A stretch of 64,000 bases of DNA from Diploptera punctata (lineage: Eukaryota > Arthropoda > Insecta > Blattodea > Blaberidae), in contig JASPKZ010007795.1 in assembly GCA_030220185.1 (NCBI GenBank), forward strand, positions 2,907,001 to 2,971,000. Reading direction: 5' to 3'. The translations under genes and the position numbers were made by a program. This document shows, in pieces, positions 22,621-35,145 of this stretch; the first letter of the stretch is position 1; every line of letters begins with the position of its first letter. The notes beneath the pieces were generated by a model. The model was not told the DNA's origin. It was given only the letters and a program-made list of their open reading frames with translations, and did no database searches.

Positions 22621-22834
22621 ATAAATTTTCATATGTCTTGGGACATTTTTTGACTTAGGAAACTTTTATTATTTTATAATAACAATTTTAACTGATATAA
22701 TTCTAGCTCTGATTTCCAAACTGACATTATCTTCCAAATAGCCTACTTGAAATCTTTGATCTGTTTGAATTCAAATTTTCCAACTATAAGTTTTCCTGGT
22801 ATGATTAGTCTTCTTTGTCTAGCATATATGTACT

Positions 22835-23586
22835 CTATTTATTTATCTATTTATTTATTTATTCAATTCAATTTATTCATCCAACTGATCATATACATGA
22901 TATGGGACAAGTCAAATTTTTACAATAAATTACAAGTACAAATAAAACTTAAATGAAAGCATTACATATATACAAAATGAACATTCAACAAAATAAACAT
23001 TTAATTTTAAGATAAAATAATTTTAACACTCTTTAAATTAATTCTATAAGTCATAGTGTATTTATTGTTCATAATAACCACTTCATAAATTTATCAACAA
23101 CCGAATCTATTTGGAACTGCTGTCAAATACACAATACAACTCCCTCCAGCCTCCTACAAATCAAGGATTCCAGGGAGACACTTTAGTTATCTTGTCTAAT
23201 TTGAAGTATTTTTGAACAAGATGAAAGATTCTTTGCAGTGAACATTCATGTAGAACTTAGGCTAAACAGATTTTAGTTTTTAAACTATTACAAACTATTC
23301 TAATTTGCATTATCTTGAATTTTAAGAATGAATTCTTCAAAACTATAAAAACAGTTTTCTATTAATATCTTATATAGGAGCTTGTTACATTTTTCATGTG
23401 CATGTATTTCCTTTAAGTAATTAGGTAAGCTACTATACATATGAATTACAGTGGAAATGAAACTTTTTCTATATAGTGTTGAGTTGAAAGGCTCAATAAA
23501 AATATCCGACTTATTTCTTGTATTATATGAATGTTTATCTGAGTTAAAAGAAAAACTACTCAAATTGGATTTAACAAACTTTAAGG

Positions 23587-23633
<47 letters not shown>

Positions 23634-24490
23634 TATATAAGGCAAAGGTAAGATACAGAGTTTTTTAAAGAATGGCCTGCAACTAGTGGATTGAGATACT
23701 TGTACAATATTTCTAATAACTTTCTTTTGAAGTTTAAAGATTTGGATTGCATGTGTTGAGTTACCCAGATTATGCCATATGACAAGACAGAATGATAATA
23801 TGCATAATACATTGTGCAAGTAATTTCTATAGATGACACTTGTATCATTATCCTCAGGGCAAAACACATTTTGCTTAGTTTTCTTCCCACTTCTTCAACA
23901 TGTGTTGACCATTTCAAATGTTCATCCAGCCATATACTAAGAAATTTTGTTTTCTTGGAGTACTGAATAATTTTGTTCTGGTATTCAATAATTGGCCACT
24001 CTGAGTTTATATTTTGAGAATGATGGAAAGAAATGGCTGCAGTTTTCTCTTTATTAATTAACAATCTATTTGCTTCAAACCATCCTATTAAATTATTTAT
24101 TGTTTCACTGATTTGCAACTGTAAACCAATATTATCTTTCTCTGATAAAAAAAAACCCTAGTATCATCCACAAAGAAAGTTAGTTTCCCATGGCTGACAT
24201 GTGACTCTAAATCATTAATAAATAATAAAAATAGAACTGGTCCAAGAACTGAGCATTGTGGTGCACCATATTTTATATGTTTCTTCTCTGACAAGAAGTT
24301 AATTATTTCACAGTTTTCTTCAGAAGTAATTTCTACCATTTGTTCTCGGTTTTTAAGATAAGAATTAAACCAATTGTATGCTACTCCTCGTATTCCAATT
24401 ATTCTTAGTTTTTCTATCAATATATTATGATCCATTAAATCAAATGCTTTCGATAGGTCCAAAAAAGGCCTATTCAAATTTCTTTCTTGT
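22835..24490 (-). pseudogene. CR1/Jockey-like LINE, 5'-truncated
   Basis: On the minus strand the copy begins in motif A (FLDLSKAFDLMDHNILIEKL, 24477 on), continues through APQCSVLGPVLFLLFINDL and FFVDDT (the F-x-DD motif C). A frame change at about 24110 follows, then QISETINNLIGWFEANRL and LNKEKT-like thumb sequence, and the C-terminal end (SYNTRNKSDIF, YNSLPNYLKEIH-like). A (TA)n run at 23589-23637 has been inserted in the coding part. The 3' UTR ends in a (TTTA)n-type run near 22835-22865, the reverse complement of an A-rich tail. Confidence 0.78.
23589..23637. repeat. (TA)n microsatellite inside the LINE
   Basis: About 20 TA units, interrupting the LINE C-terminal coding region; the ORF stays open as an Ile/Tyr run. 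Confidence 0.95.
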
Positions 24491-24537
24491 CCACAGATTC
24501 ATACTCGTCTTAATTTTTTTTAAATCATTAGGAAGTA

Positions 24538-25055
24538 ACATTATGAGGTTTGATTTAATGATTGAGTTTGTATTTTTTTAAACATTCTTACCTCATATTG
24601 TGAAAAGCTGAAGACGGGGCAACAGCCTTGAAATATATATCCAACAAAAATATCATATGAGGTAAGAATGTTTAAAATATTCCGATTGAGGGTCTTTCCA
24701 CTTTTCAGCGGTTGCCCTTTTACCAGCCGGCTGCTGGCCCTTCACATCCACATGTGTCAATCACAGAGGTAGATGATCAACAGCCAGTGTAGGGGTGACA
24801 TGTGGTTAGCATGTCGAGTCCCCCAGCCGTTATAGCTGGTTCCTCAACCTGGAGCCGCTACTTATTGTAGCTACCCAATTGCCTCACGATGCTGGGTGGA
24901 CACCGGTCCCATACTGGTCGAAATACCATGAGAAAATTTCTTCCCCCATGGAGACTCGAACCAGCGCAAGTCCGTAGCTCTGCACCAAGGCTTCCTACCT
25001 TAACCGCTCGGCTACGGCGCGGGACTATGTTTAAAATATACAAACTCAATTATTA
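24538..25055. repeat. Foldback element C, split by a SINE
   Basis: It starts with the family module GGAAGTAACATTATGAGGT (24540-24558). The left arm (about 24566-24610: GATTGAGTTTGTATTT ... CTTACCTCATATTG) pairs with the right arm ATATGAGGTAAGAATG (24655 on), which continues after the SINE as ATACAAACTCAATTATT (25037-25053). The loop of about 45 bp shows no hairpin. The arm sequence matches 7451-7490. Confidence 0.7.
24681..25026 (-). mobile_element. SINE of the Ser/Leu-tRNA-like family, with 13-bp target duplication
   Basis: On the minus strand it begins GCGCCGTAGCCGAGCGGTTA (A box) and has the B box GGTTCGAGTCTCC, followed by a 250-bp body ending in ...GGAAAGACCCTCAATCGG. It is flanked by ATGTTTAAAATAT at 24668-24680 and 25027-25039. 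Other copies are at 41711-42054 and 62732-63072. Confidence 0.85.
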
Positions 25056-25227
25056 TATATGTACTACTTTGCTTTATCTTCAATTGTTACCATATCTATT
25101 TTTCCAGCTGCCTTATTTAAAGAGGTGAAGCTCTCACTTAAAGCTGATGCAATTCTGCTTATTATGGCTACGTCTTCTGCAAAGATTTATTAGATTTATA
25201 AAATATGTGATGTGTGATGTGATTAAT

Positions 25228-25495
25228 GGCATAGCCCATTGTCGATCCATAGCCTCTCCTTTGTCAGGAGTTTATAAACCAAGCTCATTTTTTACTTACC
25301 TTATTTGCCCAAAGATGTCATACGGTCAACACACTGACTCAATGAAACATCTAGCAGGCAACTAAGGTATTACTAGGATGTTTGAGATTTGTAAATTTTG
25401 TTCAGGCTTAAGGATTTTTTATGAGCCTGAAAATCTTCAGGCTTGGGACCCATGGCTTAAAGTTCCTCCCGGAGTACTTAGCACCATGGCTGACT
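25228..25495 (-). mobile_element. SINE fragment, second tRNA-like family (shared with 55309-55672)
   Basis: Shares blocks such as CAACACACTGACTCAATGA and GAGCCTGAAAATCTTCA with 55309-55672. This copy stops before the tRNA-like head, keeping only the first bases of it (CATGGCTGAC). Confidence 0.6.
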
Positions 25496-26369
25496 TTATA
25501 AAAATATAGATTTGGCAATTGTATTCCAGAATATCTTACTACTTTCTTCCAGCAATATTAAATAAGAGACGTGCTAAGGGGTCTCCTTATCTGTTTTGTA
25601 TTTTTCTGAAAATTCTGCTTCTATTTGGACATGGCTCTCTTTTATAGTCTGACTTATTGCCTTTGACCTGTCTGGCATTGGTAACCCTTCTTATAGCAGC
25701 AATGTTGCCAACTAAGCTTAGGGGTCATTTAAATCAGCAAGCCCCTCCACCATGAACAAGATAAAGATGCTGTAGATGCTATTAGAAGTGAATATTTATG
25801 TATAAAATGTATGTGATCCTGAAATATATATCAATCTTATGGTACCAATAAAGTGAAGTCTCGCTTATTTAAATGTTATATGTATGGTATATATTTCTTT
25901 TCTAGATGCAATGCAATATATTGAAGGAAGGCGCCATTTTCAAGCTACTTTAGGATTAGATTCTTGTAAAAAAAGAAACTAATTAACATCAAAATTGATT
26001 AATACAAAGAAAAAATAACTTCAATGTAAAAGTTGGAATTTGGTATTGAATTTTAACAAAAAAAGTGAATTATAGTGAATGGAAATATTGTTTTCAATTC
26101 TAATATCAGTGCAAAATAGGAATTGTTTTTAGAAAATGTCATTTCTAAAAAGCAATGGATTTCAATTTGAGAAGTAACAAAAATTATGTAAAGGAGTATG
26201 CTACCACATGTTAAGGTTAGTTTAATACTTAAGTGTCTTAAAATTTAAGAAGAATGTAAATGTATTTTAATGATAATTTGCATAATATTCTTACTTAAAC
26301 TTTTGAAATTTCAAAACTTTTTGTATGATTTACACAAATTAATATTTCAATATGTTGGTATATTAAAAT
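25496..26369. other. AT-rich interval, nothing recognised
   Basis: No family-like open frame or repeat structure seen on either strand. Confidence 0.5.
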
Positions 26370-26440
26370 AGGAAGTAACATCATGAGGATCTTCTTAATA
26401 AATAAGTTTATTCTGTTACATCTTACCTCACAAAACATTG
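26370..26440 (+). repeat. Foldback-family terminus next to the minisatellite
   Basis: AGGAAGTAACATCATGAGGA at 26371-26390 and an ACCTCACAA end after TGTTACATCTT match the one-sided module and left arm of the foldback family. I could not find the second arm; it may lie beyond, or be lost to, the adjacent minisatellite. Confidence 0.5.
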
Positions 26441-26489
26441 TGCTTTTTTGGACATGTTTCAATATGCCTGTGTAACATCGTCATCTTGT

Positions 26490-29400
26490 AAGATCGCAAA
26501 GAACAGAACACTCGTCGCAGGTACGCTCAAAAAGAACAGAACACTCGTCGCTGGTACGGTCGCAAAGAACAACACTCGTCGCTGGTACGATCTCAAAGAA
26601 CAGAACACTCGTCCCTGGTACGATCGCAAAGAACAGAACACTCGTCTCTGGTACGATCGCAAAGAGCAGAAAGCTCGTCGTTAATACGATTGCAAAGAAC
26701 AGTATACTCGTCACTGGTACGATCGTAAAGAACAGAACACTCGCCGCTGGTACGATCCCTCGCCGATCGTACGATCGCAAACAACAGAACATTCGTCGCT
26801 GGTACGATCGCAAAGAAAAGAAAACTCTTCTATGGTACGATCGCAAAGAACATAACTCTCGTCGCTGGTACGAACACAAAGAACATAACACTCTAAGGTG
26901 GCACAATCGCAAAGAACAAATCGCTCGTCCCTAATACGATCGCAAAGAACTGAACACTCACAGGTAGTACGATTGCAAAGAAAAGAACACCCGCCGCTGG
27001 TACGATCGCAAGGAACAGAAAACTAGGCGATGATACGATCGCAAAGAATATAACGCTCGTCGCTTGTACGATCGCAAATATCAGAACTCTCGTCGCTGTT
27101 ACGATCGCAAAGAGCAGAACACTGGTCGCTGGTACGATCGCGAAGAACAGAACTCTGGTCGGTGGAACGATCGTAAAGATCATAACACTCGCCGCTAATA
27201 CGATCGCAAAGAACAGACCACTCGTCGCTTGTACGATCGCAAAGAACAGAACACTCGGCCCTAATACGATCGCAAAGACAGAAAACAAGTCGCTGGTACG
27301 ATAGCAAAGAATAGAACATACGTCGCTGGTACGATCGCAAAGAAGAACTCTAGTCGCTGTTACGATCGCAAAGAACAATTATAGATAATTGCGAACTAGA
27401 TATATTCCAACTTAAATTCTACCCCCCTTAAGATAAAACTTTTGTAGAATCCTACAGCCAACCGGAACCTTAATAAATATTATAATAATTACACACATAT
27501 TACAGGAATATTTTATACTCTTCGCTGTTACGATCGCAAAGAACAGAACACTCGTTTCCTGTACGATCGGGATGAACAGAACACTCGTCGCTGGTACGAT
27601 CGCAAAGATTATAACACTCGTCGCTAATACGAGCGCAAAGAACAGAGCACTCGTCGCTAATAAAATCGCAAAGAACAGAACACTCGTCGCTTGTACGGTC
27701 GCATTGAACAGAACTCTCGTCGCTGTTACGATCAAAAAGTACATAAAACTCGTCGCTGGTACGATCGCAAAGGACAGAACACTCATCGCGTGTACGATCG
27801 TAAAGAACAGAACACTCGTCAATGATACGATCGCAAAGTACAGAAAAACAAGTCGCTGGTACGATCGCAAAGAATAAAACACTCGTCGCTGGTATTTCGC
27901 AAAGAACAGAACTCTTATCACTCTTAAGATCGCAATGGACAGAACACTCGTCGCCGGTACCATCGCGACGAACAGAACACTCGTCACTGGTACGATCGAA
28001 AAAATCATAACACTCGTCGCTAATACGAGCGCAAAGAACAGAAAACTCGTCGGCGTATGATCGCAAAGAACAGAACACACGGCGCTGGTACGATCGCAAT
28101 GAACAGAACACTCGGCTCTGGTTCGATCACAAAGAACAGAACACTAGTTTAATGTACGGCCGAAAAGAACAGAACACTCGTCGCTGGTAAGATCGCAAAG
28201 AACACATCACTCGTCGCTGGTACTATCACTAGCACATAACACTCGTCGCTGATACGATCGCAAAGAGCAAAAAACTCGTCACTGATACGATCGCAAAGAA
28301 CAGTATCCTCGTCGCTGGTATGATCACAAAAACAGAACACTAGTCGCGGGTACGATCGCAAAGAAGAAAATTTGTCGCTGGTACGGTTGCAAAGAACAGA
28401 ACTCTCGTTGCTGGTACGATCGCAATGAACTGAACATATGTAGCTTGTAAGAACGCAAAGAACAGAACACTCGTCGATGGTACGATCGCAAAGAACAGAA
28501 CACTTGTCGCTGATAGGACCACAAAGGAAAATACTCGTCGATGGTAAGTTCACAAAGTTCAGAACACTCGTAGCCGATACGATCGCAAAAAACAGAACAC
28601 TCGTCCCTGAAACAATCGCAAAGAACTGAACTCCCGTCGCTGTTAAGATTGCAAACAACAGAACACTCATCGCTTGTACATTCGCAAGGAACAGAACACC
28701 CGTTGCTGATACGATAGCAGAGAAATTAATACTCGTTGCTGGGACGATAGCAAAGAACAGAACACTCATCTCTGGTACGATCGCAAACAAAAATATATTC
28801 TTCGCTGGTACGATCGCAAAGAACAGAACACTAGTCGCTGGTACGATCGCTAAAAACAGTACACTGAACTCTGGTACCATCGCTATGAACAAAATACTTG
28901 TCGATGGTACGTTCGCTAGGAACAGAACACTCGTCCCTAGTACGATCGCAAAGAACAGAACACTCGTCGCTAATACGATCACAAGGAACAGAACACTCGT
29001 CGCTGGTACGTTCGCAAAGAACAAAATATTCGGCGCTGGCACGATGACAAAGAACAGAAAACTCGTCACTAATACGATCGCGACGAACAGAACACTCGTC
29101 GCTGGTACGATCGCGACGAACAGAACACTCGTCGCTGGTACGATCGCAAACAACACAACAGTCGGCGCTGGTAAAATCGAAAAGAACAGTACACTCGTCG
29201 CTGGTACGATCACAAAAACAGAATACTCGTCGTTGTACGATCGCAAAGAACACAACACTCGTCGCTTATACGATCGCAAAGAACAGAATACTCGTCGCTG
29301 ATATGATCGCAATGAACAGAACACTCGTCGCAGGTAACATCGCAAAGAAGAGAACACTCGTCGCTAATACGACCTCGAAGAACAGTATACTTATCGCTAG

Positions 29401-30713
29401 TACGATCGTAAAAAACAACATACTCGTCGCTGCTACAATCTCAACGAACAGAAATCTCGTAGCTGGTACGATCGCAAAGAAAAGAAAACTCTTCACTATT
29501 ACGATTGCAAAGAACATATCGCTCGTCGCTGGTACGATCCCAAAGGTCATAACACTCGTAGCTGGTACGATCGAAAAGAACGGAACATTCGTCATTAATC
29601 CGTTCGCAAAGAACAGAAAACTCGTCTGTAGAACGATCGCTTGGAACAGAACACTCGTCGCTGAAACGATCGCAAAGACAGTACTCTCGTCGCTGGTTTG
29701 ATCACAAAGAACAGAACACTAGTAGGTAGTACGATCGCAAAGAACAGAACACTCGTCGCTAGTACTATCACAAAGAACAGAACACTCGTCGCAGGTACGA
29801 TCGGAAAAACAGAAAACTAGTCGCTGGTACGATTGCAAAGAATAGAACACTCGTCACTGGTACGATCGCAAAGTACAGAACTCTCGTCCATGTTACGTTC
29901 GCAAACAGAAAACTAGTCTCTGGTACGATCGTAAAGAATAGAACGCTAGTTGCTGGTACGATCGCAAAGAACATAACACATGCCATTGGTACGATCGTAA
30001 TGAACGGAGCATTCGTCGCTCTTACGTGCGCAAAGAACAGAACACTCATCGCTGGTACGGTCGCAATGAACTACTCTCCTTGCTGGTATGATCGCAAAAA
30101 ACAGTATACTCGTCGCTGGTACGGTCGTAAAGAGCAGAACACTCGTCGCTGTTACGATCGCAGAGGACAGCACACTCGCCGCTTATACTATCGCAAACAA
30201 CATGACACTCGTCGCTGCTAGGAACGCTAAAAACACTCGTCCTGATACCATACTGAAGAACATAACTCTTGTCGCTGGTACGATCGCAGGTAATATAACA
30301 ATCGTAGATGGTAGGCGCAAATAATATAACTCTTGTCCCTAATACGACCGCAAATAACATTACACACATCGATACTACGAACGCAAGGAATAGAACACTC
30401 GTAGCTGTCACGATCGAAAAAACAGAACGCTCGTCGATAGTACAATCGCAAAGAACAGAACGCTCGTCACTGGTTGTATCACAATGAACAGTAAACTCGT
30501 AGATAGTACGATCTCAAAGAACAGAACACTCGTCACTAGTACGATCGCAAATAACAGAACACTCGTCGCTGGTACGATCGCAAAGAACAGAACACTCGTC
30601 GCTGGAACGATGGCGAAGGACAGAACACTCGTCGCTGGTGCGATAGCATAGATCATAACACTCCTCGCTAAAGCGATCGCAAAGAAGAGAACACTCGTGT
30701 CAAATATGATCGC
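26490..30713. repeat. 33-bp minisatellite, left block
   Basis: Tandem, imperfect units of 33 bp built on CGCTGGTACGATCGCAAAG followed by AACAGAACACTCGT. A non-repeat AT-rich break lies at about 27380-27518. Because 33 is a multiple of three and the consensus has no stop in any of the six frames, long open frames (up to 402 codons) appear on both strands; they are not evidence of genes. Units differ by point changes and small indels. Confidence 0.95.
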
Positions 30714-32125
30714 CCTGGGGGTCCGTTTATCGGGCCCCAGCTGTGCTCACAACAGCAACAGGGCGCGTCCCCGGGCGGCGGATAGGGGAACGGTCGGTGG
30801 TTTGCTTGCACTCCTCCCGGCTAGGTCCAGACCGGACCCGCGGGCCATTTGTGAGGTCGTCAGGACTCGAGCGGCCTGACGCACTATATAGCTCGTGCTG
30901 CGCCCACTTCAGCAGCAAATCGCGTCCCCTCGGTGGCGTAGTGGGGAAAAGGTCGGTGGATCTGCTAGTCAGTCCTCCCTTCCAAGTCCGATGGACTCGC
31001 GGACCATAAGTGGGGTCAACAGGAGACGAGCGCCCTGTTGTACTAAAGCTCAAATGCCCCGGCCCACAACGGGGGCAGCGGCCGTCGTGGCGAGGCGGTG
31101 GGAGATTGTGGAGATCAGCAGCTCCCTTCTCTTGGTTTATCCCGAGGACCTTTGTGGGGGCACCATGGGCGATGAGCTCCCTGGATGCCTACATTGCTCA
31201 GTGGGCTGACTCACAGCAGCGGCACGACTAGGCTTAGTCTTGCGAACGGGCTGGTTGGGACAATACCGGGCGTAATGCTGGGAATTACCACCAGGTCGAT
31301 AAGCTCGGGAAAGGAGGAAGTGCGGTCTTTGGAGTAGGGATTTAGCGCCGACTCTGAAACCGAGTGACCCAAGGACAATCTGTGAGGTCGTCAGGAGTTG
31401 AGCGACCTGACGTACTATAGCTCAGGCTGGACCCACTTCAGCAACCAAACACGTCCCCAGCTGGTGCACTGGGGGAAAGATCGGTGGATCTGCTAGACAG
31501 TCCTCCCGGTTAAGTCCAAGGGACTCGTGAACCATTAGTGGGGTAGGCAAGAGTTGAGCGCCTTGTCGTACTATTTGCTCATCTGTTGGAGCTTGCGAGC
31601 TCCGTGCTGGCCCACAACAGCTGCAGAAGGCGTCCCTGGGGGCACACCAGGGCTCGGCTCGGACCAGTCCAGCGGGGAGCTACTGTACTGGTTCCTGGCT
31701 TGGCCTACGGGCCCGTCGACAAACTGTGGGGTCGCCAGGAGATGAGCACCTGGATGTACTAAAAGTCTCACACTGTTGGGCTTGTAGCCCTAGCCGGTCT
31801 CACAACGGCTGCAGGACACGTCCCTGGAGGCAGAACAGGGGAATGGTCGGTGGATCTGCGACAGCAGTCCTCCCGGCTAGGCTCATGGAGCCCGTGGACC
31901 AACTGTGGGGTCATCAGGATTGAGTGACCTGATGTACTATGTAGCTCATCAATTGCCCAGAAGTGCAAACTCCAACACTCTCTCCCTGGAGTGTTGGTTA
32001 AAGGACCGAGAACTTGAACGTGGACGCGAGATTAGATTAGGGAGGACTAGAACTAGGACTTGGGAGTATGGTCATGACGACCGAGGTATCCCAAGGGGTG
32101 GATGGCAGGGCCTAGATGTCCTAGA
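30714..32125. mobile_element. 1.41-kb GC-rich cassette with internal tandem repeats and 16-bp target duplication
   Basis: The cassette interrupts the minisatellite and is flanked by TGTCAAATATGATCGC at 30698-30713 and 32126-32141. It contains about six diverged units of 160-190 bp, each with CCCACAACAGC-like, CGCGTCCC, GGTCGGTGGATCTGC and CAGTCCTCCCGGCTAGGTCC blocks and a closing CCTGACGTACTATAGCTC-like block. A unique tail of about 175 bp (31949-32125) follows. No protein domain is recognised. Composition is sharply higher in G+C than the rest of the window. Confidence 0.75.
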
Positions 32126-33085
32126 TGTCAAATATGATCGCAAAGAACACCACTTGTCGGTTTTCCGATCGCAGAGAAGAGAACATTCGGCGGTGGTACG
32201 ATCGCAAATAACAGTACAATCGTCGATTTACGATCGCATAGAGCAGAAAACTTATCGCTGGTACGATCGCAAAGTACAGAAAACTCGTCGCAGGTACGTA
32301 CGCAATGAACAGAATACTCGTCGCTGGCACGATCGAAAAAACAACACTCGTCGCTGATACGATTGGAAAAAACAGTATACTCGTCGCTGGTACGATCGCA
32401 AAGAAAAGAACACTCGTTGCTAGTACCATCGCAAAGAACAGAACAATCGTCGCTGGTACCATCGCAAAGAACATAACACTTGTCACTGATACGGTCGCAA
32501 AGTGCGAAACAGTCGTCGCTGATATAATCGCAAAGAACCACACTAGTCGCTGATACGATCGCAAAGAACAGTACACACGTTGCTGATAAGATAACACTGC
32601 TCGCTAATAAGATCGCGAGAGAACAGAACACTCGTCGCTAATAAGATCGCAAAGAACAAAAAAACTCGTCGTTTGTACAAACACAAAGAACAGAACACTA
32701 GGCACTGGTACGATCGCAAAGTACAGTACACTCGTCGCTGGTATGATCGCAAAAACAGAACACTAGTTGCGGGTACGATCGCAAAGAAGAACACTTGCGC
32801 TGGTACGGTCGCAAAGAACAGAACTCTTGTTGCTGGTACGATCGCAATGAACTGAATATTTGTCGCTTGTACGATAGCAAAGAACAGAACACTCGCCGCT
32901 GGTACGATCGCAAAGAACATGACATTTGTCGATAGTACGATCGCAAAGAACAGAACACTTGTCGCTGGTACGAGCGCAAAGGATTATCCTCGTAGATGGT
33001 AAGATCACGAAGGTCGGGACACTCGTCGCTGGTACGATCGGAAAGAACAGAACACTCGTAGCTGGTAGAGACACAAATAACAGAA
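32126..33085. repeat. 33-bp minisatellite, right block
   Basis: Continuation of the left block after the GC-rich cassette, same unit and phase of repeat, ending where a SINE begins. Confidence 0.95.
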
Positions 33086-33249
33086 CGGACCGTTTGGGCC
33101 TTAAAGCTTTCCTGACATTTGTCTTACAGGTGAGGAAAAACCCGGATAAAAACCTCACCCAGAAAAACTGTCCCGACCGGGGATCGAACCCGGGCCCACT
33201 GCGTGACAAGGCAGCACGCTACCCCGAGACCACAGCGGTAGACTACATT
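33086..33249 (-). mobile_element. SINE with Asp-tRNA-like head
   Basis: On the minus strand the head reads CCGCTGTGGTCTCGGGGTAG with the B box GGGTTCGATCCCC; the anticodon loop TTGTCAC gives GTC (Asp). The body (TTTTTCTGGGTGAGGTTTTT) ends in GGACCGTTTGGGCC-like inverse sequence. A second copy is at 49678-49850 on the plus strand. Confidence 0.8.
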
Positions 33250-33389
33250 TAAAATTTAAATATCCCAAAATGAATATGTCTCTCCACAGCTAACTAGTGG
33301 AAATCATTGAGCTGCGCAAAGGGTTAAGAATAAATGAAAATAAGTAAAAATTCCATTTCAATATTACATTGTTATAATTATGTATATAT

Positions 33390-34070
33390 GACAGGAAATT
33401 AATGAAAGAATATGTAAAGTGGGAATTAAAAATGAATGTAAATAAAACTCAATACGTGGTAATTGGTGAAAGTGGGGGAAAAAAAAAATGATATTAGAGG
33501 AATTCCAAAGGTATTATCGATATTTGTAATAAAATTAAATATTTGGAGTTTAAATAATTGAAGTTGGAAACAATGATTTGGAAATGAAAATAATAGTTAA
33601 ACATTGATTTGCATTGGCAATGTTGAATGGAATTTTGAGGAAAACAGATATTCAAACAAACTAAAATCCATTTTTATAAATCAATAGTTTAATGACCTGT
33701 GGATAAAAAACGACTATAAATGCAATTTATTGCAATATACAGAAATTTATTTTTTTTAAGATTTGCACGATGATCTAGATTAGAAAGTTTCAGAAACAGT
33801 ATTATCTGATAAAATTAAATTTTATGAAGAATGCAATGTGTGGGAAATAAACAATTACAATGGTTTGGACAGGTGAAGAGGATGAATGAAGATAGATTGC
33901 CAATGAGAAGTTTGGAGTGGGTTCCAATTGGAAGAAAAAAGAAGAGGGTGACCTACAAAGACAAAGGATAGAACGAATTATGAATTTGGTGATGGATCGG
34001 AGAGTACAGGATGGTAACTAGGATAGAGATGAATGAAGGAATAGAATCAAAACTTAATATTGGGCACATG
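33390..34070 (+). pseudogene. Degenerate RTE-like LINE 3' coding fragment
   Basis: Plus-strand pieces KWELKMNVNKTQYVVIGE (thumb region), KYLEF-like, and LQWFGQVKRMNEDRLP with SLEWVPIGRKKKR match the C-terminal signature of RTE-type LINEs (LQWFGHVxRMxxxRLPxxxLEWxPxGxRxRGRP). Frames change repeatedly and no polymerase motif is left. Confidence 0.7.
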
Positions 34071-35028
34071 AAAATGTATTCGTTTAAAACCTGTTTTTTC
34101 TTTCTCCAACAAATTGTAGTTTTTGGGTGAGATTATTTTTTATTCATAAATTATTTCATTAACGGTAAAGGAAAATATATTTATGTCATAGTCATTATTA
34201 AATATTCGCGTATTTTGTAAATATTTTCTCATGTTTCTAATCATGCGCGCATGCTAATAGTTTAAATTCTGTTAGATGGCGCGCAACTACGAATTACAAA
34301 GAGGAACAAGCGATAACCCAGAGTGACGACTTCGTAATTTCTTTCTCCTAAGGATTCGACCAGAGGTAACCCATTCGACGTAGCCGCTTGTCATTTTTAG
34401 CCATATTTAGTAGTCAGTTTTAGCCACTTTTTCTCATTGACTATTGGTCAGGGATTATTATTATCCCTGCTGTTGGTAACCCTGGTTCTCTGTGTCCTTT
34501 GGGAATTGACATGAGTTTAATTTATTTAAAAACGTAATTATTATTATTGATCATGAATATCACACTGTGAAAATTTTAATGAAGTGTTTTGCGAAATTTT
34601 GCACTTTTATTAAATAATGTAAAATTGTGTAGTGAAATTGAAATTTTGAGTTAACTTTAAACATATATGTAAAGATCATTTTTGGATTTTGTGGTTAAGT
34701 ATTTTGCAATTTAATTTGGATATATAATTGAAGTTCCTCGTTAAGGGAATTTAGATCAACTTGTATCAATTGATAATGTCATTTACTTGTATATATCCCA
34801 ATTTCTTTTTGCATTTGTCTTTGAAGGAAAAAATGGAAATTGTAGTACAAATTACAGTCTAACCTGTGTGTTATATAGTAGATTTTCGCGGATATAAGCA
34901 TGGTTAAGAATGTTTTTTTTGGGTTTTCCGCGTCAGTGGCCAGAGGCCGACTTTGAATCCATGATGCGGAAAACCCAAGAAAACATTAATTATATAATAT
35001 ATATAATGACATGAAAAGAAAAATAAAC
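34071..35028. other. AT-rich interval with one short hairpin
   Basis: Nothing family-like, except an inverted repeat GGGTTTTCCGC / GCGGAAAACCC at about 34920-34931 and 34965-34976 beside the first tRNA-like unit. Confidence 0.5.
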
Positions 35029-35114
35029 TCCAGAACGGGGGATTTGAACCCGGACCTCTGAATTGATACTTCAGTGCGCCACTACTCATGCCATCCAGGC
35101 ATCCTAGCTCAAAC

Positions 35115-35145
<31 letters not shown>

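Noticed and set aside
10900..22650. LTR pair for the gypsy-like provirus
   Set aside because: Looked for direct repeats beyond env and upstream of gag; none recognised by eye, so LTRs are not called.
30714..32125. rRNA spacer or rRNA gene fragment (GC-rich island)
   Set aside because: No recognisable 18S, 5.8S, 28S or 5S core sequence in either strand.
30697..32357. Several ORFs of 60-150 codons in the GC-rich cassette
   Set aside because: Open because of high GC; frames differ between the repeated units and no conserved protein pattern is shared.
26490..33085. CRISPR-like array (short direct repeats in a long block)
   Set aside because: Units are directly adjacent without unique spacers, and the context is a eukaryotic transposon-rich region.
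26448..33209. Many long ORFs on both strands (up to 402 codons), rich in peptide repeats
   Set aside because: All lie in the 33-bp minisatellite, which is open in six frames; frameshifting indels are frequent and no domain is present.
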